Positions 18,565 to 27,271 of a DNA stretch of 39,621 nucleotides are shown one piece after another; the stretch's first letter is position 1, and the number at the start of each line of letters is the position of its first letter. Made by a program: the position numbers and the translations under genes. The notes beneath the pieces were generated by a model that made no database searches, was not told the DNA's origin, and was given only the letters and a program-made list of their open reading frames with translations. Source of the DNA: Deltaproteobacteria bacterium (GTDB lineage Bacteria > Bdellovibrionota_C > UBA2361 > SZUA-149 > JADZAE01); NCBI GenBank assembly GCA_020852715.1, contig JADZAE010000077.1, forward strand, positions 1 through 39,621. The letters run 5' to 3'.

Positions 18565-18570
18565 CTAATA
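18565..18570 (-). promoter_or_regulatory. Predicted -10 element of the fdx-hcp operon
   Basis: On the minus strand TATTAG at 18570-18565 resembles a -10 hexamer with a start near 18558, about 38 bp before the ferredoxin ATG. No good -35 is present. Instead the FNR-like box is centred at about -42.5, the class II activator position. Confidence 0.5.
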
Positions 18571-18593
18571 CGGCATTTCGTAAATAACCTACC

Positions 18594-18607
18594 TTGACTC
18601 AGATCAA
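18594..18607. promoter_or_regulatory. FNR/HcpR-type operator between divergent units
   Basis: TTGACTCAGATCAA is a dyad differing at one base from the FNR consensus TTGAT-N4-ATCAA. It lies between fdx-hcp and the Crp/Fnr gene. On the plus strand its first six bases also form a TTGACT -35-like hexamer for the regulator gene, so the same site could activate fdx-hcp and repress the regulator. Confidence 0.75.
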
Positions 18608-18638
18608 GGATTTAAAAAATAAATTTGAAAGGCAACTA

Positions 18639-19277
18639 ATGATAATTAACGAACTTTTGTTAAACTCGCAGTTATTTACAGGGTTTAGCGAGGCTAATCT
18701 CGGACAGCTGGCCGCGATTACAACTAATAAATCCTATCTCAAAAGAGAAGTGATGTTTTTTGAAGGCGAGCAGGGGGCTTTCTTTTGTTTATTGATAAAT
18801 GGCGTTGTTCAAATCTCCAAAATGGCACCTGACGGCAGAGAAATTGTCATTAAGATTATTCAGCCCGGGGAAATGTTCGGCGAAGTTATTCTTTTTGAAC
18901 TAAACACTTACCCCGTAACGGCCACTGCACTTGCTGACAGTGAATTATGTATTATCCCCAAGGATAAATTCATGGCGCTACTTGACGAGCAATCGTTTAG
19001 AAATGAATTTATGCGCATTCTCATTGCTAAACAAAGATACCTAGCCGAGCAAATCAAATACCTCACTGTGCACGACGTAGAGGATAGACTATTTAACTTT
19101 TTCCATCAGCATTACGGTCAAAGCAAAACTTTCGAATGTGATCTAAGCAAAAAAGATCTCGCCGCCGCCATCGCTGCCACCCCCGAGACACTTTCGCGCC
19201 TCCTGCTGCGCCTTACCAGCGAAGGCAAACTTAAGTGGGAGGGTAGGCAGGTGCAGATAGCCATTTGTTTAAAGTAG
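18639..19277 (+). CDS. Crp/Fnr-family transcriptional regulator, HcpR-like
   Basis: A 212-aa regulator with an N-terminal cyclic-nucleotide-binding-type beta-roll (about residues 10-120; PGEMFGEVILFE is the typical loop). A dimer helix and a C-terminal winged helix with LSKKDLAAAIAATPETLSRLLLRL (about 165-190) follow. It lacks the Fnr-type N-terminal four-cysteine cluster, so it is not a classical oxygen sensor. I chose ATG 18639, which has GAAAGG 6 nt upstream. An in-frame TTG at 18594 falls inside the operator. Divergence from fdx-hcp supports an HcpR-like role in nitrosative stress. HcpR proteins of anaerobes are known; assignment here is by context. Confidence 0.88.
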   Translation: MIINELLLNSQLFTGFSEANLGQLAAITTNKSYLKREVMFFEGEQGAFFCLLINGVVQISKMAPDGREIVIKIIQPGEMFGEVILFELNTYPVTATALADSELCIIPKDKFMALLDEQSFRNEFMRILIAKQRYLAEQIKYLTVHDVEDRLFNFFHQHYGQSKTFECDLSKKDLAAAIAATPETLSRLLLRLTSEGKLKWEGRQVQIAICLK

Positions 19278-19367
19278 CTGTTTTTTGCCTTCTATTAACA
19301 CCGAAAGTGGATTACCTTGAATGAACATTTCAATCGCTAAGCTTCGTATCTAGGGCGAACTCAATAG

Positions 19368-19396
19368 TTGCAATTTCGCGCTATAAGGCTTATCTT
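19368..19396 (+). promoter_or_regulatory. Predicted promoter of ssrA
   Basis: TTGCAA at 19368-19373 and TATCTT at 19391-19396 are separated by 17 bp. Transcription would begin near 19403, about 40 nt before the mature tmRNA 5' end, leaving a short leader that must be processed. Confidence 0.55.
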
Positions 19397-19405
19397 AAAC
19401 ATCAT

Positions 19406-19466
19406 GGGTGTGCCGGGTTCGACCTGACACCCCCCCGTTAAGGGGGTGAAACGGGTTCGACGTGAG
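19406..19466 (+). repeat. Partial tandem duplication of the tmRNA 5' end
   Basis: GGGTG-N3-CGGGTTCGAC-N-TGA occurs at 19406-19427 and again at 19444-19465. The spacing is identical and the copies are exactly 38 bp apart, with 18 of 22 positions matching. The second copy is the start of the mature tmRNA. The first lies in the leader and is enclosed by a GGGTGT/ACACCC stem (19406-19411 with 19427-19432). Confidence 0.8.
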
Positions 19467-19801
19467 TTATGAGGCTTTAGGCTGCATGTCCCGGATGTCA
19501 CTGGCCGGGTTAAAAAGTGACAAAATGTAATCGCAAATACAGACGATTACGCTACCGTAGCACTAGCTGCTTAAGCTTGTGCGGCGCTTGATGAGTGCGC
19601 CTGCGGCTTGTTAAGTGCTTAATTAGTGGGCTAGGGGACAAGCGCCGTCTTGACGTTTGAACCCGAAATAATTTCAGGACTAGCTTTGGAGTATCATGTT
19701 TGTATGAGCCTCCACTGTGAACTCAAACTACAAACTACACATTGTAGACGCCTCTAGTATCAAATTTGCGGACGGGGGTTCGACTCCCCCCACCTCCACC
19801 A
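19442..19801 (+). ncRNA. ssrA: tmRNA (transfer-messenger RNA)
   Basis: tmRNA rescues stalled ribosomes by acting first as alanyl-tRNA and then as mRNA for a degradation tag. The 5' end GGGGGTG pairs with CACCTCC near the 3' end with one G-U, as in E. coli. The 3' end has a T-arm with GGTTCGACTCC and an encoded CCA at 19799-19801. The resume codon GCA is at 19533, and the tag reads ANTDDYATVALAA before TAA at 19572-19574. The length of about 360 nt and the order of elements fit a standard one-piece tmRNA. SmpB, its partner, is not in the window. Confidence 0.97.
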
Positions 19802-19833
19802 TCTTCTTCCACCACGTAGTGGGGAGTCGAACC
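19777..19833. repeat. Inverted copy of the tmRNA T-arm
   Basis: GTGGGGAGTCGAACC at 19819-19833 is the reverse complement of the tmRNA T-arm and acceptor junction GGTTCGACTCCCCCCAC (19777-19793), apart from two fewer C. If transcribed past the CCA end, the two would form a long stem competing with the T-arm. Confidence 0.75.
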
Positions 19834-19984
19834 TGCTGCGAGGTTGTAGCAAAATAGGCATGTGCACAAGAGAAGCCGCGAGATGTTGCGGCGAGTTGAA
19901 TGCTCTTTCCGCGACATCTTGCGGGCTTCATAAAAAAGATAGGCTTTTGATACAACCTCGAAGCGGATAAAGACGAGACTCCCT
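19819..19984. repeat. 166-nt nested inverted repeat downstream of ssrA
   Basis: Three pairs of arms are nested. The outer pair is GGGAGTC 19822-19828 with GACTCCC 19977-19983. The middle is CGAGGTTGTAGCAAAA 19839-19854 with TTTTGATACAACCTCG 19945-19960, one mismatch. The inner is 19872-19891 with 19909-19929: 20 and 21 nt, one bulge, and two differences that are both G-U pairs in plus-strand RNA. It has no recognisable coding content. It could be a MITE-like element or a structured RNA. Confidence 0.75.
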
Positions 19985-20129
19985 ACCCCATTCGCATAAT
20001 AAAAAATTTAAACCCGGCCAAATTTTAACCCCTCTTGTCTATCTACCAAGATTTATTGTAAACCAAAGGCCACTCTATTTATGAAGTGACCGTAACCGTT
20101 CACGACTTTTACTGAGTTTCTATATAAAA

Positions 20130-20218
20130 GCCCCCAGAGGGGGCAAGTTTTGCGAAGCAAAACTATGGGGGGATGAAGATAAGCCTTCATAAAATTAGTC
20201 GTTTCCGATGAGGAAACG
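20130..20218. repeat. Run of four perfect short hairpins
   Basis: Four back-to-back perfect hairpins occur: GCCCCC/GGGGGC (20130-20144), AGTTTTGC/GCAAAACT (20146-20164), ATGAAG/CTTCAT (20173-20190) and CGTTTCC/GGAAACG (20200-20218). Another, CGAAG/CTTCG, is at 20291-20305. The surrounding ~600 bp (19985-20439) contains no gene that I can see. Function unknown; a non-coding RNA or repeat debris are the options. Confidence 0.7.
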
Positions 20219-20439
20219 GCAATAAATTTAAAAATATTCATACTGGTAATATCCCTGAAATTTTAATGAAAATTATCCCGTGAAGGCTTACGAAGTGACC
20301 CTTCGCGAAACTAATATTTTAAAAAGTTCATAGGCTTACAGGTATAAGTAGCTCTTCAGTTATTAAAAATTTGCTAACCGCGAATTGCTAATTTTGTGAA
20401 GGGTTAGTTAATGGATACTTACAATTTGGAGATGGTAAT

Positions 20440-21992
20440 ATGACTGGAATGCAAGCAAAATTCTTAACCATTGCCGGATTAACCCTCGCGCTTAGCCTGG
20501 GCGGTTGCGCCAAGATTTCACAGGTGCCTATATTTAAAGCTGATGTGCCGGAATCGATTCATACTCCGGATAAAGTTCATACTGAGACATTAGGCACGCT
20601 AAGTTTTTTTGATGCCTCACCGACTAAAGAAACTGTTCGCAAAACCTATGATTTTCTTGACCTCACTCGCGGCATCTCTATATGCCGCACTAGAAGGCTT
20701 TAAGGCCGCCGGGATGAACCCCGGAGAGCTTGGTATTTTTGAAGAACTCATGGATGCACGCTCCATATTCCTTACGGCAAATTCGACCACAGTCTATTGT
20801 ATGACTGAGGTGAACGTAAAAGATGAGCCGATAGTTGTGCAAGTACCGCCCGCTGTTTTAGGTCCAGTAGATGATGCTTATTTTCGTTTTGTTACCGATA
20901 TCGGGATCACCGAACCAGATAAAGGGAAGGGCGGCAAATATCTTTTCGTACATGAAAGCTATCAGGGAAAACTCCCAAAGGATATTTTGTGATCAAGACG
21001 CCAACTTACAGAAACCTTCTTTTCTTTAGAGCTTTTGTCAAAGACGGCGACATGAAAGAAACGGTTAATGCTGTAAAGACCAAGTTCGCTATGTATCCTT
21101 TATCGCAAGCGAAAACTCCACCGCGGGCGGTATTTCATAATCTCTCCGGCAAAAAGTTTAATACTATTCACTCTAATAACCTCAAATTCTACGAAGAAAT
21201 TAATTCAGTGATCCAGTATGAGCCGGCCGACGCCTTTGATCCGGAGTTAGTTGGTTTATTTGCTTCCATCGGTATTAAAAAAGGACAACCCTTTGCTCCT
21301 GACGAAAGAATGAAGAAAATTCTTACAGAAGCAGTGGCTATCGGGAATGCCACAGCCCGTTCGCTTTCTTTTGCTCCTCGTAAGAAAAGTGTTTATTACT
21401 ATGAAGGCAGTCAGTGAACATCTCCATGTGCCGGGCTTAGCTATCAGTTCTTAAATAATGGCGAGCGCGTATTAGATGATCGTATCTTTTTCCGTTACAC
21501 GGCTACAGGAATTACTCCAGCCATGGCGGTGCCACACGTAGGAACTGGTTCAGTCTATGCGTTTACTCCCAAAGACAGTGAGGGAGAATATCTGGACGGC
21601 GGAAAGACTTACAAAGTCCACATGCCGGCGCCAATTCCGGCCAATAACTTTTGGTCGTTTATAGTATACTCCGGACAGCATCGTTCCATGCTCGAGACAG
21701 ACAAAAAGTTAGCTGGTCTTGATATTATAATCGGGCGTTAAAAGCCAATGCTGACGGGTCTTATGCCATGTGGTTTGGCCCACGGGCGCCTCAAGGACAT
21801 GAAAGCAATTGGATACAAACCATACCTGGTAAAAGCTACAGCGTTCTCTTACGACTCTATGGCCCTTTGAAACCTTGGTTTGATAAAACTTGGCGGCCCG
21901 GCGCAATTTTGAGTTGGTCAAATAAGCAACGCGAAATCATTCCTTTCCCCCAGCGGCTTGCCTTTCACTCGCCGCTGGGTAGTTTCTTCTAA
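20440..21992 (+). pseudogene. DUF1254/DUF1214 lipoprotein, broken gene
   Basis: The reading starts with a lipoprotein signal ending LSLGGC and continues through DUF1254 and DUF1214 sequence. Typical late blocks such as DSEGEYLDGGKTYKV, NFWSFIVYSGQHRSML and NWIQTIPGKSYSVLLRLYGPL are present, ending FDKTWRPGAIL. The frame breaks near 20680, near 20988 and near 21735. An in-frame TGA at 21415-21417 sits where TGG is plausible. The natural end is also blurred. Four or more lesions in one gene, with intact genes all around, indicate true decay, not sequencing error. A good GGAGATGG ribosome binding site remains. The family's molecular role is not established. Confidence 0.92.
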
Positions 21993-22199
21993 TTCTCCGT
22001 ATCTCTGTTGATTACAATTTCTAAGAACCTAGTTAACTATTTAATACAAGGTTTATCGTATTTTAATTCAGCCTACTTGCTTGTCCAAGAGTTGAAATAT
22101 TTGGCTAGCAATTTGGCTCTTGTTTTTCTATAAGATATTGGTGAGATAAAAAATGAATATTGGGGCATAGTTTAACTCGGATATTGGAGGTCTTTCTCG

Positions 22200-24041
22200 G
22201 TGAATCAATCATTTCGTAACATTGCTTTGTGGATTGTTATGCTTGGCCTGTTGGGGCTATTTTTTGCGGCTAGTGAGAAGCATAAAGATTCTCCTGCTGA
22301 ACTAAATTATTCGGAATTTAGACAGGCCGTCGAGCAGGGCAAAATTGATAATGTGGTGATCAAGGAAAAAGAGATCACCGGCTCTTTTCGAGAAGGTCGA
22401 GAGGAAGGGCGGCCAAGCAAATTTATTACTCACCAACCACAAAATGATGAGACTTTGGTTCCATCGTTATTAAAGCTTGGCGTTAAGTTCACTGGGTCAC
22501 CTAAGGAAGAAGATTCTTGGTATTTCTTGTTGCTGGCTAATTGGTTCCCGATGATTTTAATTATTGCTGTATGGATTTTCTTTATGCGCCAAGTGCAGGT
22601 CGGCGGCGGAAAAGCTTTGAGTTTTGGTAAAAGCCGTGCCCGCATGATGGAAGAGGGGGCAACTAAAGTTACTTTTCAAGATGTGGCCGGCGTTGATGAG
22701 TCTAAGGCCGAACTTACTGCCGTTGTGCAGTTTTTAAAAGACCCTAAGAAATTCACCAAGCTCGGCGGGCGCATTCCTAAAGGCGTGTTGCTGGTCGGCA
22801 ATCCTGGCACCGGTAAAACATTACTGGCTAAGGCCATTGCCGGAGAAGCAGGCGTGCCGTTTTTTAGCATTTCCGGTTCTGATTTCGTGGAGATGTTTGT
22901 CGGTGTGGGAGCTTCTCGTGTGCGCGACTTATTTATGAAGGGTAAAAAGAATGCGCCGTGTATAATTTTCATTGATGAAATTGATGCCGTTGGTCGTCAT
23001 CGTGGTGCTGGGCTGGGCGGTGGGCATGATGAGCGCGAGCAGACTTTAAATCAGCTGCTTGTGGAGATGGACGGTTTTGAAGCTAATGAAGGTGTAATTT
23101 TAATCGCTGCTACGAATAGACCTGACGTGCTTGATCCGGCGCTATTAAGACCGGGCAGATTTGACCGCACAGTTGTCGTGCCGCTACCGGACTTAAAAGG
23201 GCGCTCGGATATTTTGCGCGTACATACCAAGAAAGTGCCTTTGGCCGAAGATGTAGAAATCGAAAAGCTTGGCCGCGGCACGCCGGGGTTTAGTGGTGCG
23301 GATTTGGCAAACTTGGTTAATGAAGCTGCGCTCTATGCAGCACTACAAGATTCCGAGAAAGTCGAGATGCAGCATTTTGAGTATGCCAAGGACAAAATCC
23401 TCATGGGCGTCGAGCGCAAGAGCTTGATACTTACTGAGCAGGATAAAAAAATAATTGCCTTTCATGAAAGTGGACATGCCGTAATTGCCAAGCTTCTGCC
23501 CGGCGCTGATCCGCTGCACAAAGTGACTATTGTGCCGCGCGGTGTGGCCTTAGGGCTGATGCAGCAGCTTCCTGAAAACGACAGGCATAATTATACCAAA
23601 CAGTATTGGCGCGACAGAATTTGCATCACATACGGAGGACGCGCAGCTGAGGAATTAGTTTTTAACGAGATAACAACAGGTGCTGCCGGTGATATCACTG
23701 CTGCCACTTCTATCGCTCGGCGCATGATTTGCGAATGGGGCATGAATGATAAGCTCGGGCCTTTGTCTTATGGAAAAAAAGATGAGGCTTTGTTTTTAGG
23801 AAAAGAGCTGGTGCACAACAAAGACTACTCTGAACAAACAGCAAATATGATTGACCAAGAGGTGAGGGCGATCATTGATGCGGAACTGGAAAGAGCACGC
23901 AAGCTGCTGCGAGAGAATCGAGACAAACTTGAAGCTTTGGCCGGTGCGCTGCTGGAGTTTGAGACTCTGGAATCAGAACAGGTGGAGGTTATTATGACCG
24001 GCGGGAAACTGGTAGCTGCGGTGGAAGAAGCAAAATCATAA
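22200..24041 (+). CDS. ftsH: ATP-dependent zinc metalloprotease FtsH
   Basis: FtsH is a membrane-anchored hexameric AAA+ protease for quality control of membrane and regulatory proteins. Two transmembrane spans (about residues 7-24 and 109-129) flank a periplasmic domain. The AAA module has Walker A GNPGTGKT (200-207), Walker B IIFIDE (255-260) and the second-region-of-homology LLRPGRFDR. The zinc site is HESGH (422-426). 613 aa is typical. The start is GTG 22200, about 10 nt after GGAGG. It leads a closely packed six-gene operon through tsaE. Confidence 0.97.
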   Translation: MNQSFRNIALWIVMLGLLGLFFAASEKHKDSPAELNYSEFRQAVEQGKIDNVVIKEKEITGSFREGREEGRPSKFITHQPQNDETLVPSLLKLGVKFTGSPKEEDSWYFLLLANWFPMILIIAVWIFFMRQVQVGGGKALSFGKSRARMMEEGATKVTFQDVAGVDESKAELTAVVQFLKDPKKFTKLGGRIPKGVLLVGNPGTGKTLLAKAIAGEAGVPFFSISGSDFVEMFVGVGASRVRDLFMKGKKNAPCIIFIDEIDAVGRHRGAGLGGGHDEREQTLNQLLVEMDGFEANEGVILIAATNRPDVLDPALLRPGRFDRTVVVPLPDLKGRSDILRVHTKKVPLAEDVEIEKLGRGTPGFSGADLANLVNEAALYAALQDSEKVEMQHFEYAKDKILMGVERKSLILTEQDKKIIAFHESGHAVIAKLLPGADPLHKVTIVPRGVALGLMQQLPENDRHNYTKQYWRDRICITYGGRAAEELVFNEITTGAAGDITAATSIARRMICEWGMNDKLGPLSYGKKDEALFLGKELVHNKDYSEQTANMIDQEVRAIIDAELERARKLLRENRDKLEALAGALLEFETLESEQVEVIMTGGKLVAAVEEAKS

Positions 24042-24044
24042 TCT

Positions 24045-24968
24045 ATGGAATGGGTGAGTAACATTTTCCTTAGCTACGAGGCGTCACAGGCGTGGACGAT
24101 AATCACTAACGTCCTTGATCTTTTACTAGTCTCTTGGCTGATTTATCGTACTATGCTCCTCGTTAAAGGCACGCGCGCCCAGCCGATGCTGACGGGTTTA
24201 ATCATCATCGGTTTTATCTACGTCATTTCTCGCTCTTTAGATCTAGTAACTTTAAATTGGATTTTAGGAAACTTCCTGGGCTCAGTTATTTTGGTGATCG
24301 TTGTGCTCTTTCAGGAAGATTTTCGCCGTGCCTTAATTAATGTTGGCTTGCTGCGCGGTTTTAATACCGATGTTCCTATCGCCATGGAAGAAGCAATCAC
24401 CGAAGTTGGTATTGCCGTCTCCTCTATGGCCGAAAAGCGCATTGGCGCTTTAATTGTTATCGCCCGCGACATCGGCTTACAGGATTATGTGGAACATGCT
24501 GTCCGCATTGATGCCCAAGTAACGCATCAGCTCATAGAGAGTATTTTTCAACATTCATCGCCTATTCATGATGGGGCAATTATTATTCAAGATGGCCGCA
24601 TTATCTGCGCCGGTGCAGTTTTGCCACTAACGTTCAATCCCACCATCAGTAAACGCTTCGGCACTCGCCACCGAGCAGCTATCGGTTTATCCGAACACTC
24701 CGATGCCATTACTGTTGTCATTTCCGAAGAAACAGGCTCCATCTCGATGATCCGTGAGGGAAAAATCATCAAAGACCTCAATGAAAAGACCTTAGTCAGT
24801 GCTCTAAACCGTTTAATAATTATCCGCCAATCAAGACGTAAGAAACTTTTAGCTCGTTCTTTTATTAGCTCGGAACGCTTAAGGACGGAGTTAAAAAAGA
24901 AAGAAACTTTATTAGTTACCGAAAGTAAGGATCTGGATGAGTCGGTTGAACAAAAAACAACAGAATAA
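24045..24968 (+). CDS. cdaA: Diadenylate cyclase CdaA (c-di-AMP synthase)
   Basis: CdaA makes the second messenger c-di-AMP from two ATP. Three N-terminal transmembrane spans (about residues 17-36, 47-62, 72-90) precede a DisA_N catalytic domain. That domain has the HDGAIII motif (DGA 176-178) and GTRHRAA (206-212), the two active-site signatures. A charged C-terminal tail after residue 270 is longer than in Bacillus. It begins 3 nt after ftsH and is followed by ybbR (the CdaR homologue) and glmM. This arrangement, known from Firmicutes, suggests control of cell wall precursor supply by c-di-AMP. Confidence 0.95.
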   Translation: MEWVSNIFLSYEASQAWTIITNVLDLLLVSWLIYRTMLLVKGTRAQPMLTGLIIIGFIYVISRSLDLVTLNWILGNFLGSVILVIVVLFQEDFRRALINVGLLRGFNTDVPIAMEEAITEVGIAVSSMAEKRIGALIVIARDIGLQDYVEHAVRIDAQVTHQLIESIFQHSSPIHDGAIIIQDGRIICAGAVLPLTFNPTISKRFGTRHRAAIGLSEHSDAITVVISEETGSISMIREGKIIKDLNEKTLVSALNRLIIIRQSRRKKLLARSFISSERLRTELKKKETLLVTESKDLDESVEQKTTE

Positions 24969-24971
24969 ATT

Positions 24972-25925
24972 ATGCTGAAAAAAATTTTTACAGAAAATTT
25001 ATCTCTAAAACTCATCGCTTTAATGCTGGCAGTGCTCCTAAAACTGTATTTTTTTAGCTCCGATAACATGGTTCAAGAATCTGTCGAACTGCCGATAGTA
25101 GTTCAGAACATCCCTAACTCTTTAATTCTCGTTAAACCTAGAGAGACGGCGGCCATGAAAGTCCAAGTTAAGCTGCGTGGCCCATCGCCGTTAATTGAAC
25201 AGTATCGAACTCGTAATCCGCAGCTGCGTGTGGATTTGCCCATGCTTCATGCCCGTGGAGACAAAGCTGTCACACAGCAGGTAAAGTTAAGAAAATATTT
25301 GGATGTGCCTAACGGAATTGACATCGTTGAGCTATTACCTTCAGAGGTCGATTTAGAATTCGATCGTCTGATCAAAAAAGAACTGCTGGTTGTTCCCAAC
25401 TATATAGGACAACCGGCTCCGGGTTACAGGCTGGAAGATGTGCGCGCTTTACCGGAATCGGTGGTAGCGACGGGACCGGCCCACGAGCTGGCAAATGTGG
25501 CCGCGGTACAAACAGAAGAGGTAGATGTTTCACGCTTTACTTCTCCGCAAAGATTAAGCCTCACTCTTGTTGAGCAAAGTAGTTTTATTTCCTTTAACGT
25601 CAACTTGGTTACTTTAGAGCTTAAGCTTTCGCCGATATACATGGAAAAGTCTATATCTAATGTACCAATCAAAGTTCGAGCGGCTGATGGATATGCAGCC
25701 AGCGTGGAACCATCCAAGGCCACAATCTTGCTCAATGGGCCAATGAAGTCTTTAGAAGCAGTCAGCGAAGAGGTGATCGAAGTGTATGTAGATGCTGAAA
25801 ATATGGCGGTGGGTGAACATCAAGCTGACCTGAACCTTTCTTTGCCCAGAAATTTCAAAAATGTGCAGATGATTAATAGTAATCCCAGACAAGTTACCTT
25901 AAGGATAGTAAATAAGTATGAGTAG
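24972..25925 (+). CDS. YbbR-domain protein (CdaR-like)
   Basis: A 317-aa protein with one N-terminal membrane span (about residues 13-28) and an outside region made of three or four YbbR beta-domains. Repeating elements such as VPNYIGQPAPGYRLEDV, SVVATGPAHELANV, NVPIKVRAADGY and TILLNGPMKSLEAV are typical. In Firmicutes the homologue CdaR modulates CdaA. It starts 3 nt after cdaA and overlaps glmM by 8 nt, so translation is coupled. Direct regulation of CdaA is inference from this linkage. Confidence 0.9.
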   Translation: MLKKIFTENLSLKLIALMLAVLLKLYFFSSDNMVQESVELPIVVQNIPNSLILVKPRETAAMKVQVKLRGPSPLIEQYRTRNPQLRVDLPMLHARGDKAVTQQVKLRKYLDVPNGIDIVELLPSEVDLEFDRLIKKELLVVPNYIGQPAPGYRLEDVRALPESVVATGPAHELANVAAVQTEEVDVSRFTSPQRLSLTLVEQSSFISFNVNLVTLELKLSPIYMEKSISNVPIKVRAADGYAASVEPSKATILLNGPMKSLEAVSEEVIEVYVDAENMAVGEHQADLNLSLPRNFKNVQMINSNPRQVTLRIVNKYE

Positions 25926-27267
25926 ATTATTTGGCACTGATGGAATGCGTGGTGTAGCCAATATCGCCCCAATGGATTCAGATACTGTACTTGCGCTCGG
26001 TCGGGCACTGGCGCAGGTGATGCGCCGCAATAAGGGCAGACATTCGATTCTGATTGGCAAAGACACCAGATTATCCGGTTATTTAATAGAGACAGCGGTT
26101 GCTTCCGGCATCAGCTCCATGGGTGTTGATGTGCTCTTGGTCGGCCCTTTGCCCACTCCCGGCGTAGCGTTTATGACGCGCAGCATGCGCGCCGATGCTG
26201 GCGTGGTGATCTCAGCCTCGCATAATCCTTATGAAGACAACGGCATAAAAATCTTTGGCCCTGATGGCTTCAAACTCCCCGACGAAGTTGAAGACGAGAT
26301 AGAGCATTTGATGTTTGCCGGGAAAGAAGAGTTAGTCCGCGCTAAGCCGGAAGAAGTGGGCAAGGCATTTCGCATTGATGATGCTGTCGGCCGCTATACT
26401 GTATCTTTAAAAAGCATTTTGGAGCGCACCTGTAAGCTTGATGGTCTTAAGTTGGTGGTTGATACGGCTAACGGTGCCGCGTATAAAGTGGCGCCCATGG
26501 TCTTTCGTGAGCTTGGTGCTCAGGTAATCTGTGTCGGCAATGAACCCGATGGTAGAAATATCAATCGCGGTGTGGGAAGTTTGCATCCGGAAGTAATTGT
26601 CAAATTAACTCAGGAGCACAAGGCGCATTGCGGTATTGCTTTTGATGGCGACGCCGATCGTGTTGTGCTTTGCGATGAGCATGGCCAGATATTAGATGGG
26701 GATTTTATTCTGGCGATGCTAGCTATCGAAATGAAGAAAAAAGGTTTACTTAAAAATAATACTGTTGTCGGTACTGTCATGAGTAATCTCGGACTGGAGA
26801 AATGTCTTGAGCAGCAGGGAATCAACTTTGTCCGTTCGGCTGTAGGTGACCGCTATGTGCTCAGTGAAATGATTGAGCATGGCTCTAATCTTGGCGGTGA
26901 ACAATCCGGACATATCATTGTCATGGATTATAACACGACAGGGGACGGCACAATGGCGGCGCTTTTAGTGCTGGCGCAAATGCTAGCAACAGGACAACCT
27001 TTATCGGATTATAGAAAGCTAATGAAGCGTTACCCGCAGGTGATCATTAATATCCCTGTAGCCCGAAAAGTCCCGTTTGAAGAAATAAACAGCATCAGCG
27101 CCGAGCTGAAAGATGCCGAAGAAAAGCTAAGTAGCAGCGGGCGCGTGCTGCTCCGCTATTCGGGAACGGAAAAGAAAGCTCGCGTGATGGTCGAAGCAGA
27201 AGACGAGTATTTGTGCGAACTCTGCGCACAGCGCCTAGCGGAAACTGTTAAAGTCGAGCTCTCATAG
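25918..27267 (+). CDS. glmM: Phosphoglucosamine mutase
   Basis: GlmM converts glucosamine 6-phosphate to glucosamine 1-phosphate on the route to UDP-GlcNAc for peptidoglycan and lipid A. The N terminus is LFGTDGMRGVAN. The phosphoserine loop ISASHNPYEDNGIK places S101 as the phosphorylated residue. The metal loop DGDADR is at 243-248 and GEQSGH lies near 330. The phosphate-binding loop reads RYSGTEKKARVM, with a Lys where GTEP is usual. 449 aa is normal. It starts inside the end of ybbR. Confidence 0.96.
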   Translation: MSRLFGTDGMRGVANIAPMDSDTVLALGRALAQVMRRNKGRHSILIGKDTRLSGYLIETAVASGISSMGVDVLLVGPLPTPGVAFMTRSMRADAGVVISASHNPYEDNGIKIFGPDGFKLPDEVEDEIEHLMFAGKEELVRAKPEEVGKAFRIDDAVGRYTVSLKSILERTCKLDGLKLVVDTANGAAYKVAPMVFRELGAQVICVGNEPDGRNINRGVGSLHPEVIVKLTQEHKAHCGIAFDGDADRVVLCDEHGQILDGDFILAMLAIEMKKKGLLKNNTVVGTVMSNLGLEKCLEQQGINFVRSAVGDRYVLSEMIEHGSNLGGEQSGHIIVMDYNTTGDGTMAALLVLAQMLATGQPLSDYRKLMKRYPQVIINIPVARKVPFEEINSISAELKDAEEKLSSSGRVLLRYSGTEKKARVMVEAEDEYLCELCAQRLAETVKVELS

Positions 27268-27271
27268 TTCT

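Noticed and set aside
18594..18638. TTG start at 18594 for the Crp/Fnr regulator
   Set aside because: It falls inside the predicted operator; ATG 18639 has a good Shine-Dalgarno and gives a normal-length protein.
19728..19955. Minus-strand frames over the tmRNA 3' end, containing GGVEPPS-like or GGGSRTP-like peptides
   Set aside because: These are translations of the antisense of the tmRNA T-arm, a well-known false gene type, continuing into the inverted repeat.
20195..20220. Hammerhead ribozyme-like core (AGTC, GATGAG, GAAAC)
   Set aside because: The stem II region is absent and the sequence is simply a perfect 7-bp hairpin with a GATGA loop.
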